From positions 868,001 to 932,000 of the forward strand of contig JAQGDG010000036.1 in assembly GCA_029844215.1 (NCBI GenBank): a DNA stretch of 64,000 nt. The letters run 5' to 3'. The position numbers were made by a program, and so were the translations under genes. Within the stretch, counting starts at the first letter, position 1, and each line of letters begins with the position of its first letter. Positions 10,840 through 23,439 of this stretch are shown here, one piece after another. The notes beneath the pieces are model-generated. The model worked only from the letters and a program-made list of their open reading frames with translations. It did not search any database and was not told the DNA's origin. Origin of the DNA: Przewalskia tangutica. Lineage: Eukaryota; Streptophyta; Magnoliopsida; Solanales; Solanaceae.

Positions 10840-11064
10840 CCACCCCTACCTCGTTGTGACCGTTATGGTAGGCTCCATTGTGGGGAGTGCCGTGCTAGCT
10901 TGGGAGTTCGTTTTACATGCGGCCAGCAGGGCCATTTTGCGAGAAACTGTCCGACCAGAGGTGGCACTAGTGGGATAGCACAGACTACGGGATCAGTGGC
11001 GGGTTCTTCACCTTCCATAGCTAGGCAGGATGTTCATACACCGGCAGGCCACGGCAGAGGTCGC
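10840..11064 (+). pseudogene. gag: Gag fragment 2 of element A: zinc knuckle
   Basis: Continues the Gag of A after insertion B. It reads PPLPRCDRYGRLHCGEC and then a CCHC zinc knuckle, VRFTCGQQGHFARNC (to about 10950), the nucleic-acid-binding end of Gag. The first of the four zinc ligands is changed: the codon is CGT (Arg) where the family has TGT (Cys). A Gly/Arg/Ser-rich tail (AGHGRGR) follows and is cut at 11064 by element C. The reading frame is open from 10841 to 11064. Being split between two insertions, it is a fragment and not a gene. Confidence 0.85.
11060..11064. repeat. Target-site duplication of C, left
   Basis: GTCGC directly before the LTR terminus TGTCACGAC. An identical copy lies at 19952-19956. 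Confidence 0.9.
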
Positions 11065-11744
11065 TGTCACGACCCGACCACGGGCCCGCGACTGGTGCCT
11101 TACCCCGGGCACCTTCGTCATACAACATCAGAGAAAATCAGCGGAAATGAAAACTTACACATGAAACAAGATATACAATAATGAAATAAGAAAACAGGCT
11201 AACCAAAACGGTTACCTTTCTGAATATATAAATAAAACTTGAACCCGACGATTCATCCCTTTTACAAACTCGCCCACAACAAGACTACAGACTTCAAGAA
11301 TGTTATAACAACAACGACGGACAGGACTCGCCATACCCGAATGTAAGTACCTACAACGACGAGGACTATACGAAAGATAAGCCTCGGAGAAACGAGCTTC
11401 CAAAACGCCGAACCGTGATCCTATGGCGAGGATCAACAATCGTACTCTACCTGCGCATGAACGCAGCCCAAGGAGGTCGACAACAGTACCAAGTATGTGA
11501 AACTAAAAATATCAGAATGAAATCATAGTAGTCTATATAAAGCAGAGACATATATGATAACCAAACTATAGTACATAATATGTGCGATCCGCTAAGTCGT
11601 GGACTCACGCCTCAAAGTCATCACTCAAATATAACTATGGGTCTCATGCCCGCAACATCAATCATGCCCGTGGAACACCTTCCTCACCGCTTGGCAGCCT
11701 ACGATAACCACACCAAGGAGTACATGAACACCGTGTCCCACCGT

Positions 11745-12070
11745 GTCATAAAAGCTGTGCGGCAAGTACGAGCTAACTACGGATACCAAAGCCGCATCAT
11801 CAATCGATCGGCAAGCACGAAATCCAACTACCGGATACCAAAGCCGTACTAACAAATCTATATAACCATACCACGGCGACCTGAAAGTACGAAAGCCAAC
11901 TACGGACGCCACTGCGCGCCACGTGGCGGGTAAGTAAGGCTAACTACCGATACCAAGCCGGAATCACGAGACTTCACAAAACTGAGCGGGCAAGTACGGG
12001 CTAACTACGGATACCAAGCCGAATCAGCCACGACTTGGGCAAGTGCGAGCCAACTACGGATACCAAGTGA
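11745..12070 (-). repeat. Tandem-repeat cassette, C 3' LTR
   Basis: About six degenerate units of roughly 50-60 bp with the core GGCAAGTACGAGCTAACTAC followed by GGATACCAA. The type is unlike those in B, D or E but sits at the same LTR position. Confidence 0.7.
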
Positions 12071-13738
12071 ATCAAGAAACCTCATGGAGAGCTAGTCCAT
12101 GGAATAATAATAATCACAAAAGCGTACTCGTGGAATGCTCCGTCACTGCCGGTACGTCCAAGTAAGATCATAACAAATCAGCCGGCCCTCCATCGAGAGA
12201 CGTGGTGGTATAGAAATGCAATACTAGCACGACAAGGCTATCACACGCAAACAAAGGCGAGTTACACACAACTCAAGGTACTTTCATTTTATGCCAAAGT
12301 CCAGGTTTTAACCCCAAAGTACTACGTACGTTAAATTCTTTTTAAAAGATCCATTTCTTTTACAAAGGTCACCCGATGCCCGTATTATCAAAATAGAGTG
12401 ACTAACATTTTAAGTAAACCAAAACAACTTCCATACTTTCCTTTTTAAATCAAATTAAGACAATACTATGCCTTCTTTTTAGACCAAAACACTTCTCCTT
12501 TTAAAGTCAAGTTACCATTTTAAAACTAATGATAAAACCATTCTTTTGTTTTCATAAAGTCGTTATAACTAACTTCCCATAAAGCTGTTATAACACTTTA
12601 TGTTTTAAACCAATTTAAGACAAAACCATGTCTTTCTTTTAAACCAAAACTCTTCAATTCCTCAAGTCTCTTTTCTTTTAGAAATCAAGTTCCTTAATAT
12701 TTCACATCAAGTCATTTATAAGTCAAGTCTCTTATCTTTTAAAAACCACAAACCATTTCTTTACCTATATAAAGTTGTTATAGCAAACTTCCCATAAAGC
12801 CGTTATAACACTTTATGTTTTAAACCAACCAAATTCATTTAGCACGTACGCTTCACCGCACTACATAGTTCACAACAATCATGCTAGAAAGATAGGAAGA
12901 GGTTCACATACCTCGCGACGATTATCGACAATTAGCAAAACGCTCGCGCATTTCTAACCTTGCTCGCCTTTTCCACCCTTCAAGTAGAATACGCTACTCG
13001 TAGTACTTCAACCTATAAAGGCCACAAAACGTCTATCAACCTCTAGATCTCTTCGTAGAATAATTCTAGATACAAGATTCCTTATTCTACGGAAAATTCG
13101 GCAGCACCTCCCCCCCCCCGCAACCACAAAAATCTCCTCCTCTAACGAGGCCTGCTACCAAACCAACAATCCCGGGGGAGGGGGGGTTACACGCTAACCG
13201 GACGTGCACAATTCTACTCCACAATAATACTACAAGTCTATCAGAATACAAATTCTATGTAAATACAGTTCAATTATTTATAATCATCCTTCCAATATAT
13301 CTTATACTCAATTCTAAACTACTACAACATGTAATCTACAATTACAATAGGGGGACATAGGTAATTACCTCGATAAGCCCAAAATTATCCAAGATATAAG
13401 TCGATCCTGAGCAACGTTTAGCTCCAATTCCTTACGCTCCAACCCGCTCCAAGCAACCCTTAGAAGTTTCTAAACAACTTCTCTTAACACTTCATCTAAG
13501 CTATTAAGATTTTTCTAGTGGCTTCATTTGCGACTATGGAATAAAGTAGTATTTAGGGCTCTTATGTTGGGATTTTTGGAATACCACCAGGATTTAGGCT
13601 AAAGTATTTGGAATAACAACAATACTTGAAAAATTCTACTCGAGGTGGGGTGTTTGGACGAGAACTCACTAAGGAGGAGGGGAATTTTTGCCTTGGAAAC
13701 TTTCTAATGTGGATGAAATAAAGTCTTGCACCTGAGGG

Positions 13739-13746
13739 TATTTATA
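13739..13746 (-). promoter_or_regulatory. TATA box of C 3' LTR
   Basis: TATTTATA on the plus strand (TATAAATA on the coding strand), at the same relative position as in B. Confidence 0.55.
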
Positions 13747-14246
13747 GGAAATCAATGGCCAAGATCTAGGCAAATGGATGGTGAGGATGGGGTACATGTG
13801 TGTGGGTAGTTGGCCAACCATTTGGCTACCACAAAAATGGGACAAGTGGCGCGAAAATGGGCCACTTGTCCACCAAAAACGCTGCTTGTCGCTTCTCCAT
13901 TCGGCCAACACGGCCACGGGGTGACACGTGTCGTCCCCTACTCGTCAAAATATTTCATCTTAGAAAATATCCGTAATGCCAAAAATCCGAAAATAAAGTG
14001 GGCCCAAAAGCGTAAATTTTCCGTGGGCCAGCGTGACCAATTTCGGAAATAAAATTTCATAATTCTCAAATATTCCAAAAAGTCCAAATACCAAATATGG
14101 GAATCCAATTCCTTTTAACGAACATTTTTCCTTCACAAAATGCGGAAACTTTTCCGTCGAAAAATCACATATTTCTTCCTTTCCATTTCTTGTCGTATTC
14201 TCGTGCGTGCGTCCTCGTATACATACCACGGAACTACGGTGTAACA

Positions 14247-15699
14247 TTCTTCCCCCAGAAACATTCGTCCGAATGTTCCTTCTAAGCCTCTAATCATACT
14301 GGCCAGTATAGTCTTCACTACTATACTTACAAACCAATTATGCCACATGGCCATAATATAACATCTGCATAAAACTCAATCCAAGCCAACGAGGAATCAC
14401 CCCTAACGTGTATAACAACACAAACATTTCCACCCATGGTCCAAAGGATACTTTCTTCACATCTATACTTATAAAAAGGACACTTCACATCTTCGCCTCT
14501 TTTCTTACTTGTCGTACCCTCCTCGTACACTCGAACTCTTTCTCATATACTTACCACATTTCTGTCATTGCTTCAGTTTCCAAAATCTCGGGGTTACTAT
14601 CTCTAACTTGGTCATCATTAACTGGGAACACTCTGGAGGGATCTCCGATTACTCTTCCGAAACATAGCAACATGGAATCTGGACGTCTTGCCTCACAAGT
14701 CGGACGGCAGTGCTAACTTATAGGCAACCTGGCCTACTCTACTATTATCTGAAAATGCCCAAAGTACCTCGGGCTAAGTTTCCCCTTCTTTTCAAATTTT
14801 GTCACACTCTTAGGGGTGGTACCTTGAAGACCACCGTCGGCTGAACTCCAAGTGTCGACGCCGATCGTCGCGCGACTTCATTGACTCGGTGCTAATAACT
14901 TCTTGGATAAGCTTCACCTTATCCACATCCTGTGAAACAAGTAGGGACCAAACTATCTGAACCTTGACGACATCGAACCAATCGACCGGCAACCTACCTT
15001 CGCCCATACAAGGCTTCTAAGGCACCATCCGAATCTGAAATGGTAGCTAGTATAATACTCGCTCAACAAGAGGCAAATAATCCTCACATACCCACGAAAT
15101 CAAAACAGGCGTAACCTATCCTCAAATGTGCGGATAAAATCGATGTTCGTCCGTCGGCCAGGTGAATGCACATCGAGACTCACTGAGTTCCTAACCATGG
15201 TAAAACCTCCCGAAAAAGAAATAGCCATAAAGCGGGCTCACTGCTGCCATAAAAATAAAAGTAGGAACCCGATGCGACCTTACAACCTTCCCGATATACA
15301 ACATCTCGCATAACCCTCCGCCGAGTAAACGATCGACTAAAAGACAAGATGGGCTGACCCGCCGGCCTACTCTTGGTCGACGCATCCACAAACTCGTATG
15401 ATGGTTATCTAAACTTGGGCCTAACACCTCGTGACCTATCATCTAAGCGGGACCACCTCAAACCCACCGCACATTCGGTGCGGGTTGACTCGCGAAATAG
15501 CCTCAACCCGACCAGCTTCATACTAAACTCGTTCCCGATCCGAACAATCTTACGATTCACGTCATGAAAGCTACTACTTCCATCTCACACTACCCATGGA
15601 TTTATCACAACTTACACCGTACTAACCGAACATAGCACTCACGTGTATCTACCATAACAACCTAAACAAGTCTCTTAAGGTGAAGATCTCCTGTAACTC
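14247..15699 (-). other. Pol-less internal region of C
   Basis: Polypurine tract (reverse complement of TTCTTCCCCC, 14247-14256) and the ACATTCG/CGAATGT hairpin (14262-14277), then about 1.4 kb aligning in patches with A, B, G and H. Small frames here differ from copy to copy. No pol motif or clear gene is seen. Confidence 0.65.
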
Positions 15700-16598
15700 T
15701 TGCTTCACTTTCCCTTTGCGCTCTAATCAAATCTTGCTCTGTGGCGCATAACTCTGAAGGTGATGAACCAGCCACGATCCGAGGTGAGTCGTAACATCCG
15801 CGCCACTCTGTTCGGACAATTTCTCTCAAAATGGCCTGTCCATAAGCCTAACAAGCTATCTAAGTAGTCTGACACTCCCATAAGAACCCTACCACAAGGA
15901 CCATACCGGTGGGGTGGCCTCTCTACAGCTAACACCTCTTCTCTCCGATCCACCGAATGCACGGCACTGTAGGCTAAGTCATCCCACCGTATCCTCTCTA
16001 CTAGGACATTCTCTCCTCACGTATGCCACTAACGCGGGACATAACGATCCAATAAGTCAAACTCTATCAGTATTCTCGAGCGTCACCGCTACGCCTCAAC
16101 CTCATAAATCTATCTGCTGAGCTCTCCTCATCTGCGAGGGCAAGAAGTGTAAGAAATGCCTCACGAGGTCTTGATCACTTTCATGATCTGCTTTGTCGAA
16201 TAAACTCACGATGATCTTCCTCGGTTCTAGATCCATAGAACTCGGGTGGTGCGACTCGAAGTCACGAAATCTCAACTATCGGATCTAGGGTGAACTCACG
16301 ATGCTGCGGAACCTCCGACTCGTCTGTCCTCATTCTAGCCACACGCCTAGCTAATGGCGGGCATTTCCTTGTAACTCATATCCTCGGCTCACAGTGAAAC
16401 TGAGGCTCGGTATCGTGGCCTCGATGAAAGCTGCTGCCGTCTAAACTCTGCTGGGCTAGCGGCGTCGTAAAACTCGTCGTCACGAAGTACTATCTCAAGT
16501 AATGACCGGGCCTGTGCCCTCGTAACCCTCTGTGTTCTACTCGTAGCTCCCTCTGCTGCCTTGCCCTTCTGGGCTCTGGTTACCTTGCGTTGAGGCAT
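15700..16598 (-). pseudogene. gag: Gag of element C, frameshifted
   Basis: Begins at ATG 16598 (minus) with MPQRKVTRAQKGKAAEGA, the basic N-terminus of this Gag family, about 190 nt after the primer-binding site. The first 69 codons are open. The capsid region then continues through frame changes and stops. Near the end, frame 15962-15723 contains TGHFERNCPNRVARM, the second half of the CCHC knuckle, so the gene once ran to a full Gag of about 300 residues. No protease or RT follows. Frame breaks may be partly natural decay and partly sequencing indels. Gag from such an element could act in trans, but this copy looks inactive. Confidence 0.75.
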
Positions 16599-16787
16599 AA
16601 CGGGTGCAAGGAATACGTCAGAGGGAGTCCAACTTATAACACAGCTCTAAGGCACGATCTCAGAGTGAGAAGAATGGAAATCAATCCTAAATATTCTGCA
16701 GCCTCCTGATTATAGATGTGGTGCACAACACACCGATAATCAAGACTCTACTAGACACGGTCTGTAGACACTTTCCGAGGACTAACT

Positions 16788-16799
16788 GCTCTGATAACA
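16788..16799 (-). other. Primer-binding site of C
   Basis: The minus strand reads TGTTATCAGAGC four bases after the LTR terminus, one mismatch from the initiator tRNA-Met complement TGGTATCAGAGC. Confidence 0.8.
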
Positions 16800-17474
16800 C
16801 TTTTGTCACGACCCGACCACGGGCCCGCGACTGGTGCCTTACCCCGGGCACTGATACAACATCAGAGAAAATCAGCGGAAATGAAAACTTACACATGAAA
16901 CAAGATATACAATAATGAAATAAGAAAACAGGCTAACCAAAACGGTTACCTTTCTGAATATATAAATAAAACTTGAACCCGAACAGTTACATCCCTTTTA
17001 CAAACTCTGCCCACAACAGTACTACATACCTCTAAGAATGTTATAACAACAACGACGGGACAAGGTTCGCCATACCACGAATGTAAGTACTACAACGACG
17101 GGGACTATACGAGATAAGCCTCGGAGAAGCGGAGCTTCCCAACGCTAATCGTGATCCTATGGCGAGGATCAACAAGCGGTGTACCTCTACTGCGGCGTGA
17201 ACGCGGCCCGAAGGAGGTCGATCTGACAATTGCAGTATGTGGCGAAAATCACGTAAATGAAATCATAGTAGTCTATATAAAACATGAGACATATATGATA
17301 ACCAAACTACGATACATAATATGTGATCGCGTCAGTCGTGGACTCACGCCTTCAAAGTCATCACTCAAATATAACTATGGGTCTCATGCCCGCAGCATCA
17401 ATCATGCCGTGGAACACCTTCCCCATCGCTGCCGATCTACGATAACCACGCGGAGTACATGAACACGTGTCCAC

Positions 17475-17815
17475 TGTGTCATAAAAACCGTCGGGGTAAG
17501 TACGGCTAACTACTGTGATACAAAGCCGTCATCAATGGCCGGCAAGTACGAAGCCAACTACGGATACCAAAGCCGTCAACAAATTTATATAACCATACCA
17601 CGGCGACCAGGCAAGTACGAAAGCCAACTACGGATACCACTGCGCCACGTAGTGGCGGGGTAAATCACGAACTAACTACGGATACCGGCGGAATCACGAG
17701 ACTTCGCCATAAACCGAGCGAGCAAGTAAGGCTAACTACGGATACCAAGCGAATCACCATGACCTCGGGGCAAATACGAGCCAACTACGGATACCGCGAA
17801 TCGGTAAAACCTCGT
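17475..17815 (-). repeat. Tandem-repeat cassette, C 5' LTR
   Basis: The same GGCAAGTACGA...CTACGGATACCAA units as in 11745-12070. Confidence 0.7.
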
Positions 17816-19427
17816 GGAGAGCTAGTCCATGGAATAATAATAATCAGCCGCGTGCGGTGGAATGCTCGTCACTGCGATGCGTCAAGTAAGATCATAACAA
17901 ATCAGCCTCCATCGAGAGACGCGGTGGTATAGAAATACAATACTAGCACGACAAGGCTATCACACGCAAACATAGGCGAGTTACACACAACTCAAGGTAC
18001 TTTCATTTTATGTCAAAGTCCAGGTTTTAACTCCAAAGTACTACGTACGTTAAATTCTTTTTAAAAGATCCATTTCTTTTACAAAGGTCACCCGATGCCC
18101 GTATTATCAAAATAGAGTGACTAACATTTTAAGTAAACCAAAACAACTTCCATACTTTCCTTTTTTAAACCAAATTAAGACAATACTATGCCTTCTTTTT
18201 AGACCAAAACACTTCTCCTTTTAAAGTCAAGTTACCATTTTAAAACTAATGATAAAACCATTCTTTTGTTTTCATAAAGTCGTTATAACTAACCTCCCAT
18301 AAAACTGTTATAACACTTTATGTTTTAAACCAATTTAAGACAAAACCATGTCTTTCTTTTAAACCAAAAACTCTTCAATTCCTCAAGTCTCTTTTCTTTT
18401 AGAAATCAAGTTCCTTAATATTTCACATCAAGTCATTTATAAGTCAAGTCTCTTATCTTTTAAAAACCACAAACCATTTCTTTACCTACATAAAGTTGTT
18501 ATAGCAAACTTCTCATAAAGCCGTTATAACACTTTATGTTTTAAACCAACCAAATTCATTTAGCACATGTACGTCTACCATACTACATAGTTCACAACAA
18601 TCATGCTAGAAAAGATAGGAAGAGGTTCACATACCTCGCGACGATTATCGACAATTAGCAAAACTCTCCACGTACTCTAACCTTGCTCGCCTTTTCCACC
18701 CTTCAAGTAGAATACGCTACTCGTAGTACTTCAACCTATAAAGGCCACACAACGTCTATCAGCCTCTAGATCTTTTCGTAGAATAATTCTAGATACAAGA
18801 TTCCTTATTCTACGGAAAATTGCGCACCTCCGCAACCACAAAATCTCCTCTCTAACGAGGCTGCTACAAACCAACAATCCCGGGGAGGGGTTACGTCTAA
18901 CTGATGTGTACAATTCTACTCCACAATAATACTACAAGTCTCATCAGAATACACTATGTAAATACAGATTCAATTCTTTATAATCATCCTTCCAATATAT
19001 CTTATACTCAATTCTAAACTACTACAACATGTAATCTCCAATTCTGATAGGGGACATAGGTAATTACCTCGATAAGCCCAAAATTATCCAAGATATAAGT
19101 CGATCCTGAGCAACGTTTAGCTCGATTCCTTATGCTCCAACCCGCTCCAAGCAACCGCGAAGTTTCTAAACAACTTTTCTTAACAACCATCTAAGCTATG
19201 AAGATTTTCTAGGGCTTCATTTTGCGACTATGGAATAAAGTAGTATTTGCTCTTATGTTGGGATTTTTGGAATACCACCGTGATTTAGGCTAAAGTATTT
19301 GGAATAACAACAATACTTGAAGAATTCTACTCAAGGTGGGGGTGTTTGGACGAGAACTCTAAGGAGGGAGGAATTTTTGCCTTGGAAACTTTCTAATGTG
19401 GATGAAATAAAGTCTTGCACACAAGGG

Positions 19428-19435
19428 TATTTATA
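19428..19435 (-). promoter_or_regulatory. TATA box of C 5' LTR
   Basis: TATTTATA on the plus strand. This is the promoter that would drive the internal region of C. Confidence 0.6.
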
Positions 19436-19951
19436 GGAAATCAATGGCCAAGATCTAGGCAAGTGGATGGTGAGGATGGGGTACGTGTGTGTGGGTAGTT
19501 GGCCAACCATTTGGCTACCACAAAATGGGACAAGTGGCGCACAAAATGGGCCACTTGTCCACCAAAAGCGTGTCACTTGTCCTTCTCCAATTCGGCAAAC
19601 ATGGCCACACGGGGGTGACACGTGTCGCCCCCCTACTCGTCCAAAATATTTCATCTTCCGAAAATATCCGTAATGCCAAAAATCCTAAAATAAAGTAGGC
19701 CCCACAAAACCGTAAATTTTCCCGTGGGCCCCACGTGACCAATTTCGGAAATAAAATTTCATAATTCTCAAATATTCCAAAAAGTCCAAATACCAAATCT
19801 GGTAATCCAATTCCTTTTAACGAACATTTTCCTTCACAAAATCCGGAAACTTTTCCGTCGAAAAATCACATCTTTCTTCCTTTCCAATTTTACTGTCGTA
19901 TTCTCGTACGTACGTCCTCGTATACATACCCTGGAACTACGGGGTTTAACA

Positions 19952-19956
19952 GTCGC
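19952..19956. repeat. Target-site duplication of C, right
   Basis: GTCGC, identical to 11060-11064. Confidence 0.9.
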
Positions 19957-20010
19957 GGTGGAAGTTCCCAGTTTTAGCGGTCCTTTGAACCGCCTATTTG
20001 ATTTTCAGGT
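19957..20010 (+). pseudogene. gag: Gag fragment 3 of element A
   Basis: Continues the Gly/Arg-rich Gag tail across insertion C: GRGR before it and GGSSQF after, with one shared target copy. A TAG follows at 19974-19976, and the similarity to coding sequence fades near TTTTCAGGTATATCC (about 19999-20013), which resembles a splice acceptor. Confidence 0.65.
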
Positions 20011-20931
20011 ATATCCTTAACCCTCTAGAGACTAGTTTGTTTTGATGTTATGATGATGTGTTTAGTATTATGTTTGGTTGGATTATGGTAAAATATGATT
20101 TAGAAGCCTGGTTAGAAAAAAATGGTAAGTCTGGGGATGAGACAATTGTGAACCTTAGAATTTTTGACAATTGAGACCTTAGATGTAAGGTCGTCTTGAG
20201 TAAAAGACTTACGGTTAATCTTTGTCAGAGTACATAGTATATGTGGAGTTTTGTGTGATAATTCCATGGGTAGTTTGAGATAGAAGTGGTAGCTTTCATG
20301 ACGTGAATTAGTAAGATTGTTCCGGATCGGGGAACGAGAGAGTTTGGCGCGATAGCGGGTCGGGTTGAGGCCAGATCACATGTCAACCCGCAGCCCGGAA
20401 TGAGGTGGGGTCAGTTCGAGGTGGTCCCGCCAGGTGGTAGGATCACGAGGGTGCAAGGCCCAAGTTTAGGCAACCATTGTACGAGTTCGTGGATGTGTTC
20501 GACCAGAATCGGATCGTGAAGGTCGACAAGGGCCTTAAAGGAATTTGAGGCTAGTAAAATGACCAAGTTTGGAGGTAGTGACTCGAGTTTTGGAAAGCGG
20601 CGATGGCGAAATATGGTACGTGTAATAGAAATAGTTCGGGTGTACGAGAAGTGTACGACGAGTAAGGAAAGAAGTGAACATGGGTTAAGAGAAGGGGAGT
20701 GATCATTTTGTGAAGTAACGAGGTGAAGAAAGTATCCTTTAGACCATGGGTGGAAGTTGTAGTGTTGTTATACACGTTAGAGGTGAGTCCTCGTTGGCTT
20801 GGATTGGAGTTTTGCGCATGTATTGTTATGGCCATTGGTGGCATGATTGGTTTGGTAAGTATAGTAGTGAAGACTATACTGGCGCACGTTTGCTTTGAGA
20901 CTTAGAAGGAACATTCGGGACGAATGTTTCT
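20011..20931 (+). other. Pol-less internal region of A, 3' part
   Basis: Aligns with B 5690-6130 (blocks around AAGACCTTAGATGTAAGG and the GGTGGTCCCGCC block near 20424) and with the 3' ends of other internal regions. Near the end is an 8-bp perfect inverted repeat, AACATTCG/CGAATGTT (20910-20917, 20921-20928), with a GGA loop. The same spot in autonomous plant gypsy elements often encodes the last residues of pol, so this may be its remnant. No open gene is seen. Confidence 0.6.
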
Positions 20932-20944
20932 AAGGGGGGAAGAA
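20932..20944 (+). other. Polypurine tract of A
   Basis: AAGGGGGGAAGAA directly before the 3' LTR start TGTTACACCCCG. This is the cleanest tract in the window. Confidence 0.85.
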
Positions 20945-21453
20945 TGTTACACCCCGTAGTTCGTGGTATGTATGTGAGGATGCGCGTCTGAGAATCGACA
21001 CAAAAATTGGAAAGGAAGAAAGATGTGATTTTTCGTGGAAAAGTTTCTGATTTTGTGAAGGAAAAAGGTTCGTTAAAGGGGTGGATTCCTGATTCGATTC
21101 GGACTTTTTGGAATATTTGAGAATTATGGAATTTTATTTCAGAATTGGTCACGTGGGCCCACTGGAGAAATTCTGATTTGTAGGGCCCACTTTATTTTCG
21201 AGATTTTTGGCATTACGGATATTTTCGGAAGATGAAATATTTTGGACGCGTAGGAGGGCGACACATGGCACCCCCATGTGGCCCTATGGCCGAATGGGGT
21301 GACACTTGGCACCATTGGGACGTTTTTTGTGGGGGGGACAAGTGGCAAGCCACTTGTCCCATTATTGTGGTGGACATTTGGTTGGCAAATTACCCACACA
21401 CTTGGACCCAATCTTCACCATACACTTGCCTTGATCTTGACCATTGATTCCTC

Positions 21454-21461
21454 TATAAATA
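21454..21461 (+). promoter_or_regulatory. TATA box of A 3' LTR
   Basis: TATAAATA, 509 bp from the LTR start. Confidence 0.55.
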
Positions 21462-21550
21462 CCCCTTTGTGCAAGACAAATTCTTCATCCACACTTGAAA
21501 TAATTTCCAAGGCAAATTCTCCCTCCCTCCCCTTAGGTGTTCTCGTCCAA

Positions 21551-21565
21551 CCCCCCCCCCCCCCC
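21551..21565 (+). repeat. Poly-C run in A 3' LTR
   Basis: Fifteen consecutive C, about 90 bp after the TATA box. At the matching place C LTRs have only a short C/G run. Such a run is prone to length errors and could form a C-rich structure. Confidence 0.8.
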
Positions 21566-23439
21566 ACTTTGTGTAGAAATACTTCAAGTATTGTTGTATA
21601 AATCCCAAATACCTTAGCCTAAATTCCTAGTAGTATTCCAAAGTTATTTCAATACTAAGAGCCGGAAATACTACTTTATTCCAATAGTCGCAAAATGAAG
21701 CCCTAGAAAAATCTTCATAGCTTAGATGAAGTGTTAATAGGAGTTGTTTAGAAACTTCTAAGGGTTGCTTGGAGTGGGTTGGAGCATAAGGAATTGGAGT
21801 TAAACGTTGCTCAGGATCGACTTATAATCTTGGATAATTTTGGGCTTATCGAGGTAATTATCTTTGTCCCCCTATTGTAATTGGATATTACATGTTGTAG
21901 TAATGTATAGTTGAGTATACTATATGTAGAATGAATATGGATAAGAATTGAACTGTATTTACATTGGGTATTGTATTCTGATGAGACTTGTAGTATTATT
22001 GTGGGGCAGTGTTGTACACGTCCGGTTAGACGTGTAACCCCCCCTAGGAGTTGTTGGCTTGATAGCGGGCCTTGATAGAGGAGGAGATTTATGTGGTTAC
22101 GGGGGGGGGAAGTGCTGCCGAATTTTCCGTAGAATAAGGAATCTTGTACTTAGAATATTCTACGAAGAGATCGAGAAGTTGATAGACGTTTTATGGCCAT
22201 TATAGGTGGAGGTACTACGAGTAGCGTATTCTACTTGAAGGGTGGAAAAGGCTAGCAAGGTTATAGTACTTGGAGCATTTTGCTAATTGTCGATAATCGT
22301 CGCGAGGTATGTGAACATCTTCCTATCTTTTCTAGCATGATGTTGTTAACTATGTAGTACGGTGAGCGTCGTGTGCTAAGCAATTTTGGTTGGTCTAAAG
22401 CATAAAGTGTTATAATGGCTTTATGGGAAGTTAATTATAACGACTTTATGTAGGTAAAAGAATGATTTCTTGATTTTAAAGATAAGAAGTGGACTTATAT
22501 TTGACTTGATATGAAATGTGAAGAACTTGAATTGTATTAGAAGTTGTGAAACCTCATTCGTGAGTAATGAGTACTTGGTTTTTAAAGAATAATGTTACAT
22601 TAATTTGGAAATGGGAATAATAATCGAACAAGCCAATGCGGCGTTAATAAAGGAAAAAGTAATGACAATTAATTATATTAAAACCGAGAAATCTCCATCC
22701 GCATGAAGCTAAGATAAGACAAAATTGTATTACATTTCCTAGATCATGCATTTCTAATAAGAATTATTATAATCAAGTTTTGGTTTTCTTAAAATTTCAA
22801 AGTAAGGAACTTGATTTCTAAAAGAAAAGAGACTTAAGAATTTGAAGTGTTTTGGTTTAAAAGAAAGGCATGGTTTTGTCTTAAATTGGTTTAAAACATA
22901 AAGTGTTATAATAGCTTTATGGGAAGTTAGTTATAACGACTTTATAGAAACAAAAGAATGGTTTTATTATTGGATTTAAAATGGTAACTTGATTTTGGGA
23001 AAGAGAAGTAACTTGAGTTTAAAAGTATAAGTAACTTATTTTCAAATATCGAACTTTTCTTGATGAGAAAAATATAAGTGGCTTGGTTTTAAAAGGTAGG
23101 AGTACCTTGATCTTAAAAGGGTTGGTTACTTGGGTTTTAAATGTATACTTGACGTTGTTCTAAAAGTGTAAGCCACTTTGTTTAAAAAAAAAGTGTAAAG
23201 TACTTGATTTTAAAACATGAACGTATTTGGTACTACGGATAATAGTATCGAGTTGTTTTTACGTAAAAAGAGATCTTTTTGAAAGGATTAATGTATGTAG
23301 TACTTTGGGGTTAAAACCCGGATTTGTTGTAATAAAATGAAAGTCTATGAGTATGTTAAACTTGCCTATGCTTGTGGTGATAGCCTTTGTTGTGCAAGTG
23401 TTGTATTTTTGTGCTCTGCGTCTCGTTGGAGGTAGGCTA

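Larger units (their letters stand above)
11065..14246 (-). repeat. Element C 3' LTR
   Basis: 3.18 kb, bounded by TGTCAC and TAACA. It contains the repeat cassette at about 11745-12070 and stacked TTATAAC/CTTTATG motifs at 12540-12600 and 12770-12825. A C-run sits at 13109-13119, the TATA box (reverse) at 13739-13746, and a near-palindromic ACACGTGT box near 13924. It lacks the conserved block with CATGATCTAGGAAAT found in A, B, D-H, so it is a distinct subfamily. No gene is seen. Confidence 0.9.
11065..19951 (-). mobile_element. LTR retrotransposon C, nested in gag of A
   Basis: A complete 8.89-kb minus-strand element with perfect 5-bp duplications (GTCGC at 11060-11064 and 19952-19956). Order along the window: 3' LTR 11065-14246, internal 14247-16803, 5' LTR 16804-19951. 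The internal region holds a frameshifted but fairly full-length gag (about 15700-16598) and a primer-binding site at 16788-16799. No pol is seen. The LTRs are nearly identical, so the insertion is young and later than A. It is the best example here of a gag-only element. Confidence 0.92.
16804..19951 (-). repeat. Element C 5' LTR
   Basis: A 3.15-kb partner of 11065-14246. The first 200 bases differ by only a handful of changes. Cassette at about 17475-17815, TATA box (reverse) at 19428-19435, ACACGTGT box near 19618. The terminus GTTTAACA lies at 19944-19951. Confidence 0.9.

Noticed and set aside
13100..13190. C-run and G-run pair that could form a long hairpin in C 3' LTR
   Set aside because: The partner LTR (18820-18900) has much shorter runs, so the length is probably unstable or a sequencing artefact and not a conserved structure.
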